64,000 nt of DNA from Lucinisca nassula (taxonomy: Eukaryota > Mollusca > Bivalvia > Lucinida > Lucinidae), in assembly GCA_963580285.1 (NCBI GenBank), contig OY757025.1:118919900-118983899 (forward strand), read 5' to 3'. Of the stretch, positions 54,517-64,000 are shown piece by piece. Position 1 is the first letter of the stretch; each line of letters opens with the position of its first letter. The translations under genes were made by a program, and so were the position numbers. The notes under the pieces were generated by a model, which did no database searches, was not told the DNA's origin, and saw only the letters and a program-made list of their open reading frames with translations.

Positions 54517-54859
54517 TCAAGCATACAAGGGCAGTTTAATTCTTAGTCAAAGCACACTGGTCCGGTTTTAACCCTTTAGGTCTCATAAAGCTTTGAATAA
54601 AATATCATTTCTGCTTTGTTGTTGTCATTATTTCACACCCAGCAGAATTGATCAACTTGTTGAGCAAATTTCAACCTGTTATCAATAGCATTATAAGTCT
54701 TTTACCAGAGAGATGAAACTATGAAATGACTTGACATCACGAAAGGTTTATTGCAATATGAAGGTTGAAGCTGTTGTTTACCGCATAATTAGTCATCACG
54801 ACTTGAATTAAAGCGCGTAAGAGAAAAAGTGACAAAAAACATCTATATAATTTTGCGGT

Positions 54860-55040
54860 CATAATTTTGACCCCTTAAACCCCACTTTTAAAGGGTAAAA
54901 CTGGGGTGTATAGGGGTATATGTGATTTTTCTTATTTCGACTCAAAACATAGATTGTGGGATCGGATTTTTTTCCCCCCAAAAAAATCAAATTTTGGTGG
55001 TAAAATTTTCAGTTTCTTTGAATAGGCGTGTTTTCGTAAT
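54860..55040. mobile_element. FB-320 with centre and one arm lost
   Basis: TTTGACCCCTTAAACCCCAC ... ACATAGATTGTGGGATCGG ... GGCGTGTTTTCGTAATG. Confidence 0.55.
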
Positions 55041-55151
55041 GAATTAAACTACAATTGCTTGTGCACCTTTGGGACCATGAATATTTTTCGAGGCAGCGGT
55101 TGTACGAACCATTGAAGGTTTGTAATAGACACCATTTTAATAACAAGTCCG

Positions 55152-55462
55152 TTTGTTTGTTTGTTTGTTTCGGAGTTTTACGGCCCAGTCAACACTGTAT
55201 AGGTCATTTTTGAGCCGGTCAGTTTACCTATCAACACTTTCCTGGACAGGCTTATACGTAAGCGGTTAACCAGTACAGTGCACATTCTTTCGCCAGAAAC
55301 TGACAACTGCCCTTCTTGAATCAGCGGAAGGGAGAGAATGGCCGTAGAAAAGTTTTCATGATCAATCTCCACGATAGAATGTTGCCGACCCCGGCGGGAG
55401 TCGAACCCGCGTCCTCCTGACCACCAGTCAGACGCGCATCCGACTGAGCTACTGAGGCCGGC
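55152..55462 (-). mobile_element. Full-length SINE-B, tRNA head, 12-bp target duplication
   Basis: ATAACAAGTCCG at 55140-55151 and 55463-55474. The head at 55462-55386 has A-box TAGCTCAGTCGGATGCG and B-box GGGTTCGACTCCC; the tail is (AAAC)4. 311 bp. Confidence 0.88.
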
Positions 55463-55534
55463 ATAACAAGTCCGTGTATGAGACCTCTGTAAAATGAATC
55501 CTTTGTAAATCCCACTTTATAACGAGGGAAGATG

Positions 55535-55700
55535 TTTTAAAAATGCGCATGTGCAGACAGGGCAAGACACGTGACTTATAGTATGCAGCTACTTCAAGGT
55601 CTGCTCTTCGTGTATACGAACAGCAAAGGCTCTTGCGAGACTCCGCGCACGCGCATACTCGCCTGAGCCTTTGTTGTTCGCCCGCCTATGATACGTACCA
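55535..55700. repeat. Hairpin element of the CTTCGCTG/GCGCA type
   Basis: AACAGCAAAGGCTCTTGCGAG ... CGCCTGAGCCTTTGTTGTTCG around CTCCGCGCACGCGCATAC (arms listed separately). Outer AATGCGCATGTGCAGAC. Confidence 0.5.
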
Positions 55701-55751
55701 TTTTCTTATAGTGAGATGACTAATTTTTCTTCCTTATGGAATTTTCTATTG

Positions 55752-55860
55752 GTTGTTTGTTTGATTTGAGGTTTAACGTCCCCGTCAACACTATTGAGGT
55801 CATTTTGGAGACGTTGCTTCCAATTCTGTGGTGCTTTTACCCGACATTGACATACAAGAA
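55752..55860 (-). mobile_element. SINE-A 3' fragment
   Basis: TTTGATTTGAGGTTTAACGT ... CTTTTACCCGACATTGACAT. Confidence 0.65.
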
Positions 55861-56149
55861 AAATGCCTAACGGCATTATGGACGGGTTTATCATTTTCTT
55901 TTGTTAAAGAGCCAAACAGACCACAGCAATAAAAAAGAATGAAACAGCACCCCTAAGCAACACTGAACAAGAAATCTGTTTCAAGCGGTTTTATTTAAAA
56001 CAAAAATACAACTCCAATTTTGACGGTTTTGCCCCAAAAAGCCATTTTCTTGATTGAAAAGAGCTAAACAGGCTGTAGCAGTTGAAAGAGTATCAAAAGG
56101 TATCCCTAATTACAAATGAACAAGAATTCAATCCTGTGTTCAAGCCTTT

Positions 56150-56965
56150 GCATAAAAAATAGGAAGAAAAAATCCTCCACCGTGATTTGAACTCACAACC
56201 CCTTGATCTGTAGTCCAGCACATACCTTGACCTTGAGCCCAGAATACTAAAAGTCAAACTTACTCAAGATATTAACATATCCAACATTAGTATAAAGTTA
56301 TGTGTAAATCCATCAATAAATGTAGGCGCTCGAGCGATGACCAAGTTTTTCTAAAAATAGCCACAGTGACCTTGACCTTCAACTCAGGACCCTAGAAGTC
56401 AAACAAGATCGAGATATTACCAAATTGAACATTTGTGTGAAGTTATATTAAAATCCGTCAATAAATGTAGGCACAAGAGCAATGTCAAAGTTTTTTTTAA
56501 AAAATAGCCACAGTGACCATGACCTTGACCTTGGGACCAGGACCCTGAAAAACGAACTTGCTCAATATATCAGCATAAGCAATATTTGTGTGAAGTTATA
56601 TTAAAATCCATCTATAAATGTAGATGCTAGAGCAATAACAATGTTTTTCTAAAAATAGACACAGTGACCTTGACCTTGGCACCAGGACCCTGAAAGTCGA
56701 ACTTGCTCAAGATATTAGCATAAGCAATATTTGTATGAAGTTATATTAAAATCCATCTATAAAAGTAGATGCTAGAGCAATAACAAAGTTTTTTTTTTCT
56801 AAAATAGACACAGTGACTTTGACCTTGGACCCAGGACTTCATTGTGCAGGGGGATAAGACTATGTTTATGTATTCATGAAGAAAAAAACCCTCCACCGGG
56901 ATTCAAACTCACAACACCTTGATCCATAGTACTGCACTCTAGCCACTACACTGGCACTTAAAAAC
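56150..56965 (-). mobile_element. tRNA-headed element whose body is about 130-bp direct repeats with TGACCTTGACCTT
   Basis: Right end 56960-56885 (minus) has TAGTGGCTAGAGTGC and GAGTTTGAATCCC, tRNA-like. 56160-56225 is a second, partial head. Between them four units at about 130-bp spacing carry CACAGTGACCTTGACCTT, AGTTATATTAAAATCC and AAATGTAGATGCTAGAGC. Class uncertain. Confidence 0.6.
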
Positions 56966-57149
56966 GGTTAACCAAAAGGTAAACCTGAAAAGCTGAAGTT
57001 CGAAAAATGACAATTTTCACCCAAACTTGGATCCTTGATGCCAGTAATGGATTGCATTTGAAAAGAATACCTCCAATGAAGCAACAGTCATAATATGAAA
57101 GCAATCCACTGAAGAATAAAGGTAATATATCACTTTGAAAAAGGGTTAA

Positions 57150-57330
57150 CCAAATGGTAAACCTCGGATGACGCCCGCCCGCCCGACGCCCGCCCGGACA
57201 TCGCTTCTTTAAAGGACGGATTTAAAAAAAAAAAAAAAAAGTCCAAAAATGACATCTCAATCTCTGCCGCCCAACGAAACCAAAAGGGTTTATATGCTTG
57301 GACGGGCCGACTCGCTAGTGGACTTTGGCA
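57150..57330. repeat. Short GCCCGCCCG-rich tract, A17 run and SINE-A fragment
   Basis: 57173-57198 CGCCCGCCCGCCCGACGCC; A17 at 57224-57240; 57245-57320 TCTCTGCCGCCCAACGAAAC from SINE-A. Confidence 0.5.
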
Positions 57331-57356
57331 TTTTGGCACGGGAAACAGTGCGAGTG

Positions 57357-57636
57357 ACATCACGTTAACAAGTCCGTAAAATGAAGACCCCCTTAAACCC
57401 CACTTTATATAGAGAAAACTGGGGTTCACTGGGGTATACATTATTTTTCTTATTTTTGCCCCAAGGCATAGGTTGTGGGTACTCGTTAGAACCGCCTCAT
57501 TGAGGCGGTTCTAACGAGCACCCACAACCTTTGTTTGCTGTATAAATAAGAATAATATCACGGATTTTCATCAGAAAAGTTGTCATTTAGAGATGTGAAA
57601 AAATGCACTATGTTGCACGGGTGTGTTATCGTAATG
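57357..57636. mobile_element. FB-320, CACGG-type subfamily, complete palindrome
   Basis: ACATCACGTTAACAAGTCCG ... AACCGCCTCATTGAGGCGGTT ... GTGTGTTATCGTAATG. Confidence 0.7.
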
Positions 57637-57841
57637 AAATAGCACAGGAACTGCTTGGGCCAGTGCTCTTGAAATTTTGATAGCAGTTCGTAAACCATGT
57701 GAAGATGACCTGATAAAATTTTGATATTCTTTTATAAAAATTGACTAAATCATGCCCCTTTTTTCTGAGTTTCTCATTGTAATACAGAAAAAAAGTTTGT
57801 AAGCTAGGCTCTTGAAATTTTGCAGACAGTTCGAAACCCAT

Positions 57842-58004
57842 ATTCACCATATTTGCATTTATTTGCTGGCTCCCAGCTTGCACATTGTCAATATTGGAAA
57901 AACAGGTAACAGGTAACCTAAGTGGTCTGGTAACCTGTTTTTCCAACACTGATAACCTTCAGACTAGGAACCAGCAGATAATGCAAATAAGGTGAATGAA
58001 GATG
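57842..58004. mobile_element. Hairpin MITE J, copy 2
   Basis: TTCACCATATTTGCATTTAT / ATAATGCAAATAAGGTGAA, inner ATTGGAAAAACAGGTAAC / GTAACCTGTTTTTCCAA. Confidence 0.72.
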
Positions 58005-58339
58005 ACCTAATTAAATTTTGGTATAATTTTATGAAAGTTTAATTAAATTATACTCACTTTCGGACTTTGCATTTCGGCACAGGAAAAGCCTGTAAGCAAA
58101 ATATCTCAAGTACTGCTTGGGCTAGGCTCTAGAAATTATGCAAGCAGTTTAGAACCAGTGTGTAGTTGATTTGATTAAAATTCGATATTATGTATTTTAT
58201 CAAAATATTAGCAAATTACATGTATGCCTCTTTGTCCATTTTAACCCTTGTCCTGCTCAATATTTAAATATGTCACACCCACTACTGATTATCAGCCAAT
58301 CAGATTACTTGATGCAAATTATTGCAACAAATTCATAAA

Positions 58340-58412
58340 CTGGATGGCAAACAATGAATATCCTGATCAGATGGCTTCTTCAGAAGCCATCTGATCTGGA
58401 TCTACATTGTTT
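58340..58412. repeat. Stand-alone hairpin module
   Basis: GGCAAACAATGAATATCCTG, GATGGCTTCTTCAGAAGCCATC and GATCTACATTGTTT. Flanked by AACCCTTGTCCTGCTCA / AGCAGGACAAGGGTT ends (58252-58270, 58437-58452), so it is a MITE of about 200 bp with another set of ends. Confidence 0.62.
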
Positions 58413-58578
58413 CAAAAATAAGGCATATCCGGGCTCAGCAGGACAAGGGTTAATATAGTATGAGCTTCTAAGTAAACAAAAGAATCGCTTGATTATTAGT
58501 AGATTGTGGCTTCTGTACACCAGGCTGTCCTGAAACCTCATCAGAGTAAGATCACCTCCTACAAAACATAACCACTAC

Positions 58579-58579
<1 letters not shown>

Positions 58580-58614
<35 letters not shown>
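58580..58614 (+). repeat. (TAA)11 microsatellite
   Basis: Perfect TAA units. Confidence 0.95.
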
Positions 58615-58743
58615 CGACCTTATTTATAGAGGGTAACACATTTAGTACTAGTACTAATCTTCCATGTGGCCCTCTTTTCCTGGGTAGGAACCAGTACTAA
58701 GCAATGTGGATAAAGTTTCTTGCTCAGCGACATTCTTTAGTGG

Positions 58744-59041
58744 ATTTTGTTTGTTTTGAGTTTTAACGTCCCCGTCAACACTGTATAGGTCATTTTGGAG
58801 ACGTTGCTTCCAGTTTTGTGGGATTTTTACCCGACATTGAGATGAAGTGATACATCAAGCCCTGTCGCCCAATGAAACCAATAGGGTTTATAAGCAGGGA
58901 CGGTCCGACTCGCACCGCTTCGCCTGGGCAGGCTTAGACCCTCTAAGCGGTTTACAAGTACTCGTGTGCAGTCGGTTTTAGCTCTGCGTGGAAACATCAT
59001 GCAGCCCATCTATTTCTTCGAACCCGGATGGGCGGGGCCGT
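58744..59041 (-). mobile_element. SINE-A, minus, nearly full length
   Basis: TTGTTTGTTTTGAGTTTTAACG ends at left, GGGCGGGGCCG at right; ATTCTTT occurs just outside both ends (imperfect target duplication). Confidence 0.68.
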
Positions 59042-60280
59042 ATTCTTTGGTTGAAACAAATTCTTTCTTATCTTAGTCTATTCAGTCAACGGTGTTCATT
59101 TAGGCCAACTAAAGTATATGCGAGCCTAGAAAAAGTATAACTTGGCCTTAATATAGTGTTGACTGAGCCCTTAAAACTCAAAACTAACATTAAAGAATGT
59201 ATTATGCAGTAAATTCCACATAAAATTGACATGACAGTATAAATCATATTTGCTATTTTTTTTTTAATTTAGCAAAATTATAAAAATAAATAAATGATAA
59301 ATATTTCTTATAATTAACCTTTTTTCACAAATCTGTGAGACACTTTGAATTTGGATAAAACCATATTGTTTGCTTTATTAAGCCAGATTACAGTTTCTGT
59401 TTTTCTTAAGCACCTGGTCATCAAGGATCATAAAGGAACTGCTAAAACATACTTAATCATAATCTCCTCATGAGAAGGAAATATCGAAACCATATTGTGA
59501 CAACAAAATGTCTAGAATCAAACAATGAGACAGATTATAATTGATATGGATATTTTGTTGTGAAACACACTATGTTCTTATTGTTATCCTTGATGACCAT
59601 GGCTTGGGAGGGGATAAATGCCAAAAAGGATAATTTCCTCTTGAGCAATGTTTTCATAAGTACATGGCAGTATGTTAATAAAAAGGGGTCTTGGGTTATA
59701 GGACACACTTTTTATCATAGTGACTTTATGCATGACAGACTGGATTTTGCCGTCTTAATTCTGGAATGACCACTGTTTAAAGTGGATATTTTATGTTACA
59801 TTGGACTTTGCCGTGTTATTAGTTAAAGAACATTTACAAGAAAGGATCAGCCTTCTTACATATTGACCGGATATCCAGCTCGGACATCTTTTCACATTAC
59901 TATAGGGAAAACTTTGTATGTTTATTATTTTATGTTGGTGAACTTGCTTAAACACATAAAATACAAATTAAAAAAAAAACTGTTCTTGTAAGCGGCGTTC
60001 CTCGTCATTTTCTTGAGTACTTATACGCTTATTAGTAGTACGTAATAAATGCACTGATTCACACAGATGTTCTGAAGAATTTGTGTATTGTAACACCAAG
60101 AAATGTCTGTGATTGGAGTATAAGAGTATGCATTTGGATCTGCATCTACACAGAGCACACAAGACATTTTTGCCTGGAATGACTCGTGCTTTTAGTTAAT
60201 ATGTCTGAGGAAAACTCCTTAATACCATAATTATAATCAATATCTGTATGGACTACCATGATCCTAAGTATTGGGACAGA
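59042..60280. other. AT-rich stretch, no recognised repeat; one short open frame
   Basis: 59560-59769 (+) is a 69-codon frame with a signal-peptide-like start (MKHTMFLLLSLMTMAWEG). No homology recognised; probably chance. Otherwise nothing. Confidence 0.3.
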
Positions 60281-60284
60281 CAGG

Positions 60285-60360
60285 CCTAAACAAACACTGT
60301 AGATCCAGATCAGACTGCTCCTAAAGGAGCAGTCGGATCAGGGTCTACACTGTTTGCAAT
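60285..60360. repeat. Stand-alone hairpin module
   Basis: AAACACTGTAGATCCAGATC, GACTGCTCCTAAAGGAGCAGTC and GGTCTACACTGTTTGC; the core matches the 36177 copy. Confidence 0.65.
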
Positions 60361-60589
60361 TCCGTAGGCACTTGTGGGCTCCGTACTGGATCATGAAACA
60401 TATTTGCTAAAATTTTAGGAGAATTACATGAAGTCCTCAAGGAGTCCGAGTTTTTAGAATTTTGACAGTATGTAAACAACTTGTCTGGTTAACTGAATTC
60501 TGACTACAATGGCTTGAACACTGGTACCCCATCTGGCCATGACTTACATTGGTACTCGTATTATCTTCAGGGGCAACAGTAAGGGACTA

Positions 60590-60757
60590 TAAGAATCTAA
60601 TATATGGGTGTGAGGGGTGGATGGAAAAATCCGTCCCGAGGGACACTGTCCGGCATCATGAGGCTTGCCGAGTGATGCCGGACAGTGATCCCTAGGGACG
60701 GATTTTTTTATCCACCCCTCACACCCATATTGGATTCTTTTTCTTGCATACCTTCCA
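60590..60757. mobile_element. Foldback MITE X type (copy 3), same ends but different arms
   Basis: AAGAATCTAATATATGGGTG / CACCCATATTGGATTCTTTT; arms GGGGTGGATGGAAAAATCCG and GATGCCGGACAGT differ from copy 1. Confidence 0.72.
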
Positions 60758-60854
60758 TTTCTTATCGCGGATTTTTAATGCTGCAGTCATTTCGATTACC
60801 AACGTCCGCAATATTGTGTTGACACTGCAGGAATCGATGTACCTAAATACAGTA

Positions 60855-60960
60855 ATGATGCGTAATGTGGCGTAATGATGCGTAATGATGCGTAATGTTG
60901 CGTAATGATGCCTAAAGTGGCGTAATGATGCCTGAAAAAGCATAATGATGCGTAATGTAG
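60855..60960 (+). repeat. Degenerate 10-bp tandem repeat (GCGTAATGAT)
   Basis: About ten units of GCGTAATG(A/T)(T/G) with variants such as GCCTAAAGTG. Confidence 0.8.
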
Positions 60961-61069
60961 CCTATTTTATGAATTTATATTTACTCCAGAACAGATAAAG
61001 TTTTTTTTCCCGCATCCTGATACCCACAGTCAATAGCCCAACTCCAAGTGAGGTTTTTTGCGATCCATG

Positions 61070-61545
61070 GTGGAGATAAACTAATAGAGTTTAGAATCGC
61101 CTCGTTGAGGCGGTTCTAACGAGTACCTACAACCTATATATTGGTATAAGTTGTGTGCGCTCATTAGAACCGCCGGGTTCTAACGAGTACCCACAACCTA
61201 TGTCTTTTCTCTCTCCGTTGAAGTTTTCTTATTAAAACTGCAAAAAAAAAAAAAAAAAAAATCGTGGGCACTCGTTAGAATCACCTCGTTGAGACGGTTC
61301 TAACCGAGTACCCACAACCTATGTCTTGGTATAAGTTGTGTGCGCTCATTAGAACCGCCTCGTTTTTGTTGTTGAAGTTTTTATATATCGTTGTAACTCC
61401 ATAACACATCAGTGTGCTAAAATGACCCGTATTAACTTTTTTCGCCAAAATAATGAAAACCCCCGTAAACCCGATTTTTTTCTCTACATCAAGTGTGGTT
61501 TAGAGGAATGTTCATTACACAGACTTATTAACCCGATGTGATAAC
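61070..61545. mobile_element. Compound of FB-320 central palindromes
   Basis: Three palindrome centres (61090-61130, 61150-61200, 61262-61320) occur in direct order, separated by TTGGTATAAGTTGTGTGCGC, with A19 at 61242. Ends CACAGACTTATTAACCCGATG. Confidence 0.55.
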
Positions 61546-62190
61546 ATTCCTATGTAATATATGAAAAAAAATCGTATTTCTATTCCAAACATAGATTGTA
61601 AATGCGTACTCATATCATCGAGGCGGCTCAAACTGTACCACAACGTATGATTGGAGTATAACCATGAAAATAATGCAAAGCGGACCTATTTAAACCCCAC
61701 ATCTTATCAGGTTTAACAACTTAGCGATTAATATATTTGTTTTGGCTTATTATCAAGATCTATACTTGCCAATGTAAGGGAAAGAACACAAAATATTGTT
61801 TAAAGAATACAATCATAAGTTATGTCATATTCATTCCAAAATGACGATAAGTCCAATTTATCTTTCAGTTCATTTTAATTTTCTTTTTTTTTTTCTTTCC
61901 TTCTTTCTCTATTAAATGATTTTCGCACCTTCTTTAATTGGGCGCGCGATTAAAGGTGCTCGTGCTGATTTATATTAACATGCTTTTCACACATGAAGTG
62001 AGACGGACATTGTTTAACAGAATGCCATTATGGATTAACGGCATATCAATTAAAGCAGACAAGACATCATACACTATTATCATTAAAGGCACATGCCGAA
62101 TTATAAAGTCATTAAAATTCACACGTTGAAGTCCGTTCATTTGTATTTATTTGGTTTGATTAAACTAAGAAGATCATATTGGAGCAGATC
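61546..62190. other. AT-rich stretch without recognised gene
   Basis: FB-320-like scraps at 61570-61640 (AACATAGATTGTAAATGCG). Otherwise nothing. Confidence 0.3.
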
Positions 62191-62194
62191 AGCC

Positions 62195-62270
62195 TAAGCA
62201 AACAGTGCAGACCCAGATCAGAATGCTCCTGAATGGGGAAGTCTGAACAGGGTCTACACTGTTTGCCATT
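62195..62270. repeat. Hairpin module just before the tandem array
   Basis: GCAAACAGTGCAGACCCAGA ... GGTCTACACTGTTTGCC; outer arms match the array unit's inverted pair. Confidence 0.68.
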
Positions 62271-62378
62271 CTCTGTACCTTTTGGGCTCCTTGCTGGATT
62301 GTGAAAGATTTTTTTTTAAATTTTGGATAATTACAGGAATTTCTCAGTGTCAGAGTTAGAGGATTTTTACGGTATCCC

Positions 62379-64000
62379 TTTTGGCAAACAGTGCATGCCC
62401 AGAACATTGTCTGATCAGGGCCGCCACTGTTTGCTGGCATCCTTTAACCCCAAAACCTTTTGGCAAACAGTGCAGGCCCAGAACATTGTCTGATCAGGGC
62501 CGCCACTGTTTGCTGGCATCCTTTAACCCCAAAACCTTTTGGCAAACAGTGCAGGCCCAGAACATTGTCTGATCAGGGCCGCCACTGTTTGCTGGCATCC
62601 TTTAACCCCAAAACCTTTTGGCAAACAGTGCATGCCCAGAACACTGTCTGATCAGGGCCGCCACTGTTTGCTGGCATCCTTTAACCCCAAAACCTTTTGG
62701 CAAACAGTGCATGCCCAGAACACTGTCTGATCAGGGCCGCCACTGTTTGCTGGCATCCTTTAACCCCAAAACCTTTTGGCAAACAGTGCATGCCCAGAAC
62801 ACTGTCTGATCAGGGCCTCCACGGTTTGCTGGTATCCTTTAACCCCAAAACCTTTTGGCAAACAGTGCATGCCCAGAACACTGTCTGATCAGGGCCTCCA
62901 CGGTTTGCTGGTATCCTTTAACCCCAAAACCTTTTGGCAAACAGTGCATGCCCAGAACACTGTCTGATCAGGGCCTCCACTGTTTGCTGGTATCCTTTAA
63001 CCCCAAAACCTTTTGGCAAACAGTGCATGCCCAGAACACTGTCTGATCAGGGCCTCCACTGTTTGCTGGTATCCTTTAACCCCAAAACCTATTGGCAAAC
63101 AGTGCATGCCCAGAACACTGTCTGATCAGGGCCTCCACGGTTTGCTGGTATCCTTTAACCCCAAAACCTTTTGGCAAACAGTGCATGCCCAGAACACTGT
63201 CTGATCAGGGCCTCCACGGTTTGCTGGTATCCTTTAACCCCAAAACCTTTTGGCAAACAGTGCATGCCCAGAACACTGTCTGATCAGGGCCTCCACGGTT
63301 TGCTGGTATCCTTTAACCCCAAAACCTTTTGGCAAACAGTGCATGCCCAGAACACTGTCTGATCAGGGCCTCCACTGTTTGCTGGTATCCTTTAACCCCA
63401 AAACCTATTGGCAAACAGTGCATGCCCAGAACACTGTCTGATCAGGGCCTCCACGGTTTGCTGGTATCCTTTAACCCCAAAACCTTTTGGCAAACAGTGC
63501 ATGCCCAGAACACTGTCTGATCAGGGCCTCCACTGTTTGCTGGTATCCTTTAACCCCAAAACCTATTGGCAAACAGTGCATGCCCAGAACACTGTCTGAT
63601 CAGGGCCTCCACGGTTTGCTGGTATCCTTTAACCCCAAAACCTTTTGGCAAACAGTGCATGCCCAGAACACTGTCTGATCAGGGCCTCCACTGTTTGCTG
63701 GTATCCTTTAACCCCAAAACCTTTTGGCAAACAGTGCATGCCCAGAACACTGTCTGATCAGGGCCTCCACGGTTTGCTGGTATCCTTTAACCCCCAAACC
63801 TTTTGGCAAACAGTGCATGCCCAGAACACTGTCTGATCAGGGCCTCCACTGTTTGCTGGTATCCTTTAACCCCAAAACCTTTTGGCAAACAGTGCATGCC
63901 CAGAACACTGTCTGATCAGGGCCTCCACTGTTTGCTGGTATCCTTTAACCCCAAAACCTTTTGGCAAATAGTGCATGCCCAGAACACTTTCTGATCAGGG
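62379..64000 (+). repeat. 79-bp tandem array, at least 20.5 units, open at the window edge
   Basis: The unit starts GGCAAACAGTGCATGCCCAG and includes CTGATCAGGGCC, then CCACTGTTTGCTGG and ATCCTTTAACCCCAAAACC. GCAAACAGTG and CACTGTTTGC form an inverted pair inside each unit. Early units (to about 62770) have CCGCCACTG and GGCATCC; later units have CCTCCAC(T/G)G and GGTATCC. Since 79 leaves remainder 1 on division by 3, each frame repeats the same 63-residue open stretch; these are not genes. Confidence 0.97.

Noticed and set aside
55386..55462. Functional tRNA gene (minus)
   Set aside because: Head of SINE-B with (AAAC) tail and target duplication.
62379..64000. CRISPR array or tandem coding repeats
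   Set aside because: Units are contiguous 79-bp repeats with no unique spacers, and each frame is open only because the unit itself lacks stops.

Overview
This window reads as nuclear DNA of an invertebrate animal, most likely a bivalve mollusc. The reasons are short exons far apart with GT/AG borders, no operon-like coding density, many non-LTR reverse transcriptase relics, tRNA-headed SINEs ending in (AAAC)n, and dense palindromic MITEs of kinds I associate with bivalve genomes. The species cannot be fixed from sequence alone. Most of the 64 kb is repeat-derived.

One host gene can be supported. It lies on the minus strand between 30052 and 5926, in five exons whose splice phases all agree: 30052-29578, 14217-13726, 8183-8008, 6315-6061 and 5979-5926. 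An AATAAA signal follows at 5830-5825. The predicted protein is about 483 residues: a signal peptide, a cysteine-rich region with a polybasic site, and a C-terminal domain that resembles the clan CD cysteine peptidase fold (legumain C13 / caspase-like). Both expected catalytic positions are replaced (Asn-Ser-Pro at the His site, Ser412 at the Cys site), so it looks like a secreted pseudo-peptidase. The last intron is only 81 nt, in frame and free of stops.

Layout: 1-5900 holds a LINE 3' end, SINE and MITE copies and a nested TTAA-flanked MITE. 5926-30052 is the gene; its 15 kb first intron is packed with foldback elements, poly-G elements, 240-bp GC-rich MITEs and a 990-bp foldback. 30-37 kb is an intergenic MITE/SINE field. 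37.5-42.6 kb holds two decayed LINEs on the minus strand, one interrupted by a 913-bp GC-rich element with TAA target duplications. 42.6-46.5 kb is mostly unique sequence plus nested SINEs. 46.5-51.7 kb carries clustered poly-G elements and two more reverse transcriptase relics. 52-62 kb mixes SINEs, MITEs and a direct-repeat element. 62381-64000 is a 79-bp tandem array that runs off the window.

The most interesting structural signal is a palindromic module (GCAAACAGTG ... CACTGTTTGC around a GATCAGAC core). It recurs inside MITEs with different ends and target duplications (8-bp hAT-like, TTAA piggyBac-like, CTTAAGGG-ended), as stand-alone hairpins, and as the apparent seed of the terminal 79-bp array. 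No CRISPR array, rRNA gene or convincing functional tRNA gene was found.
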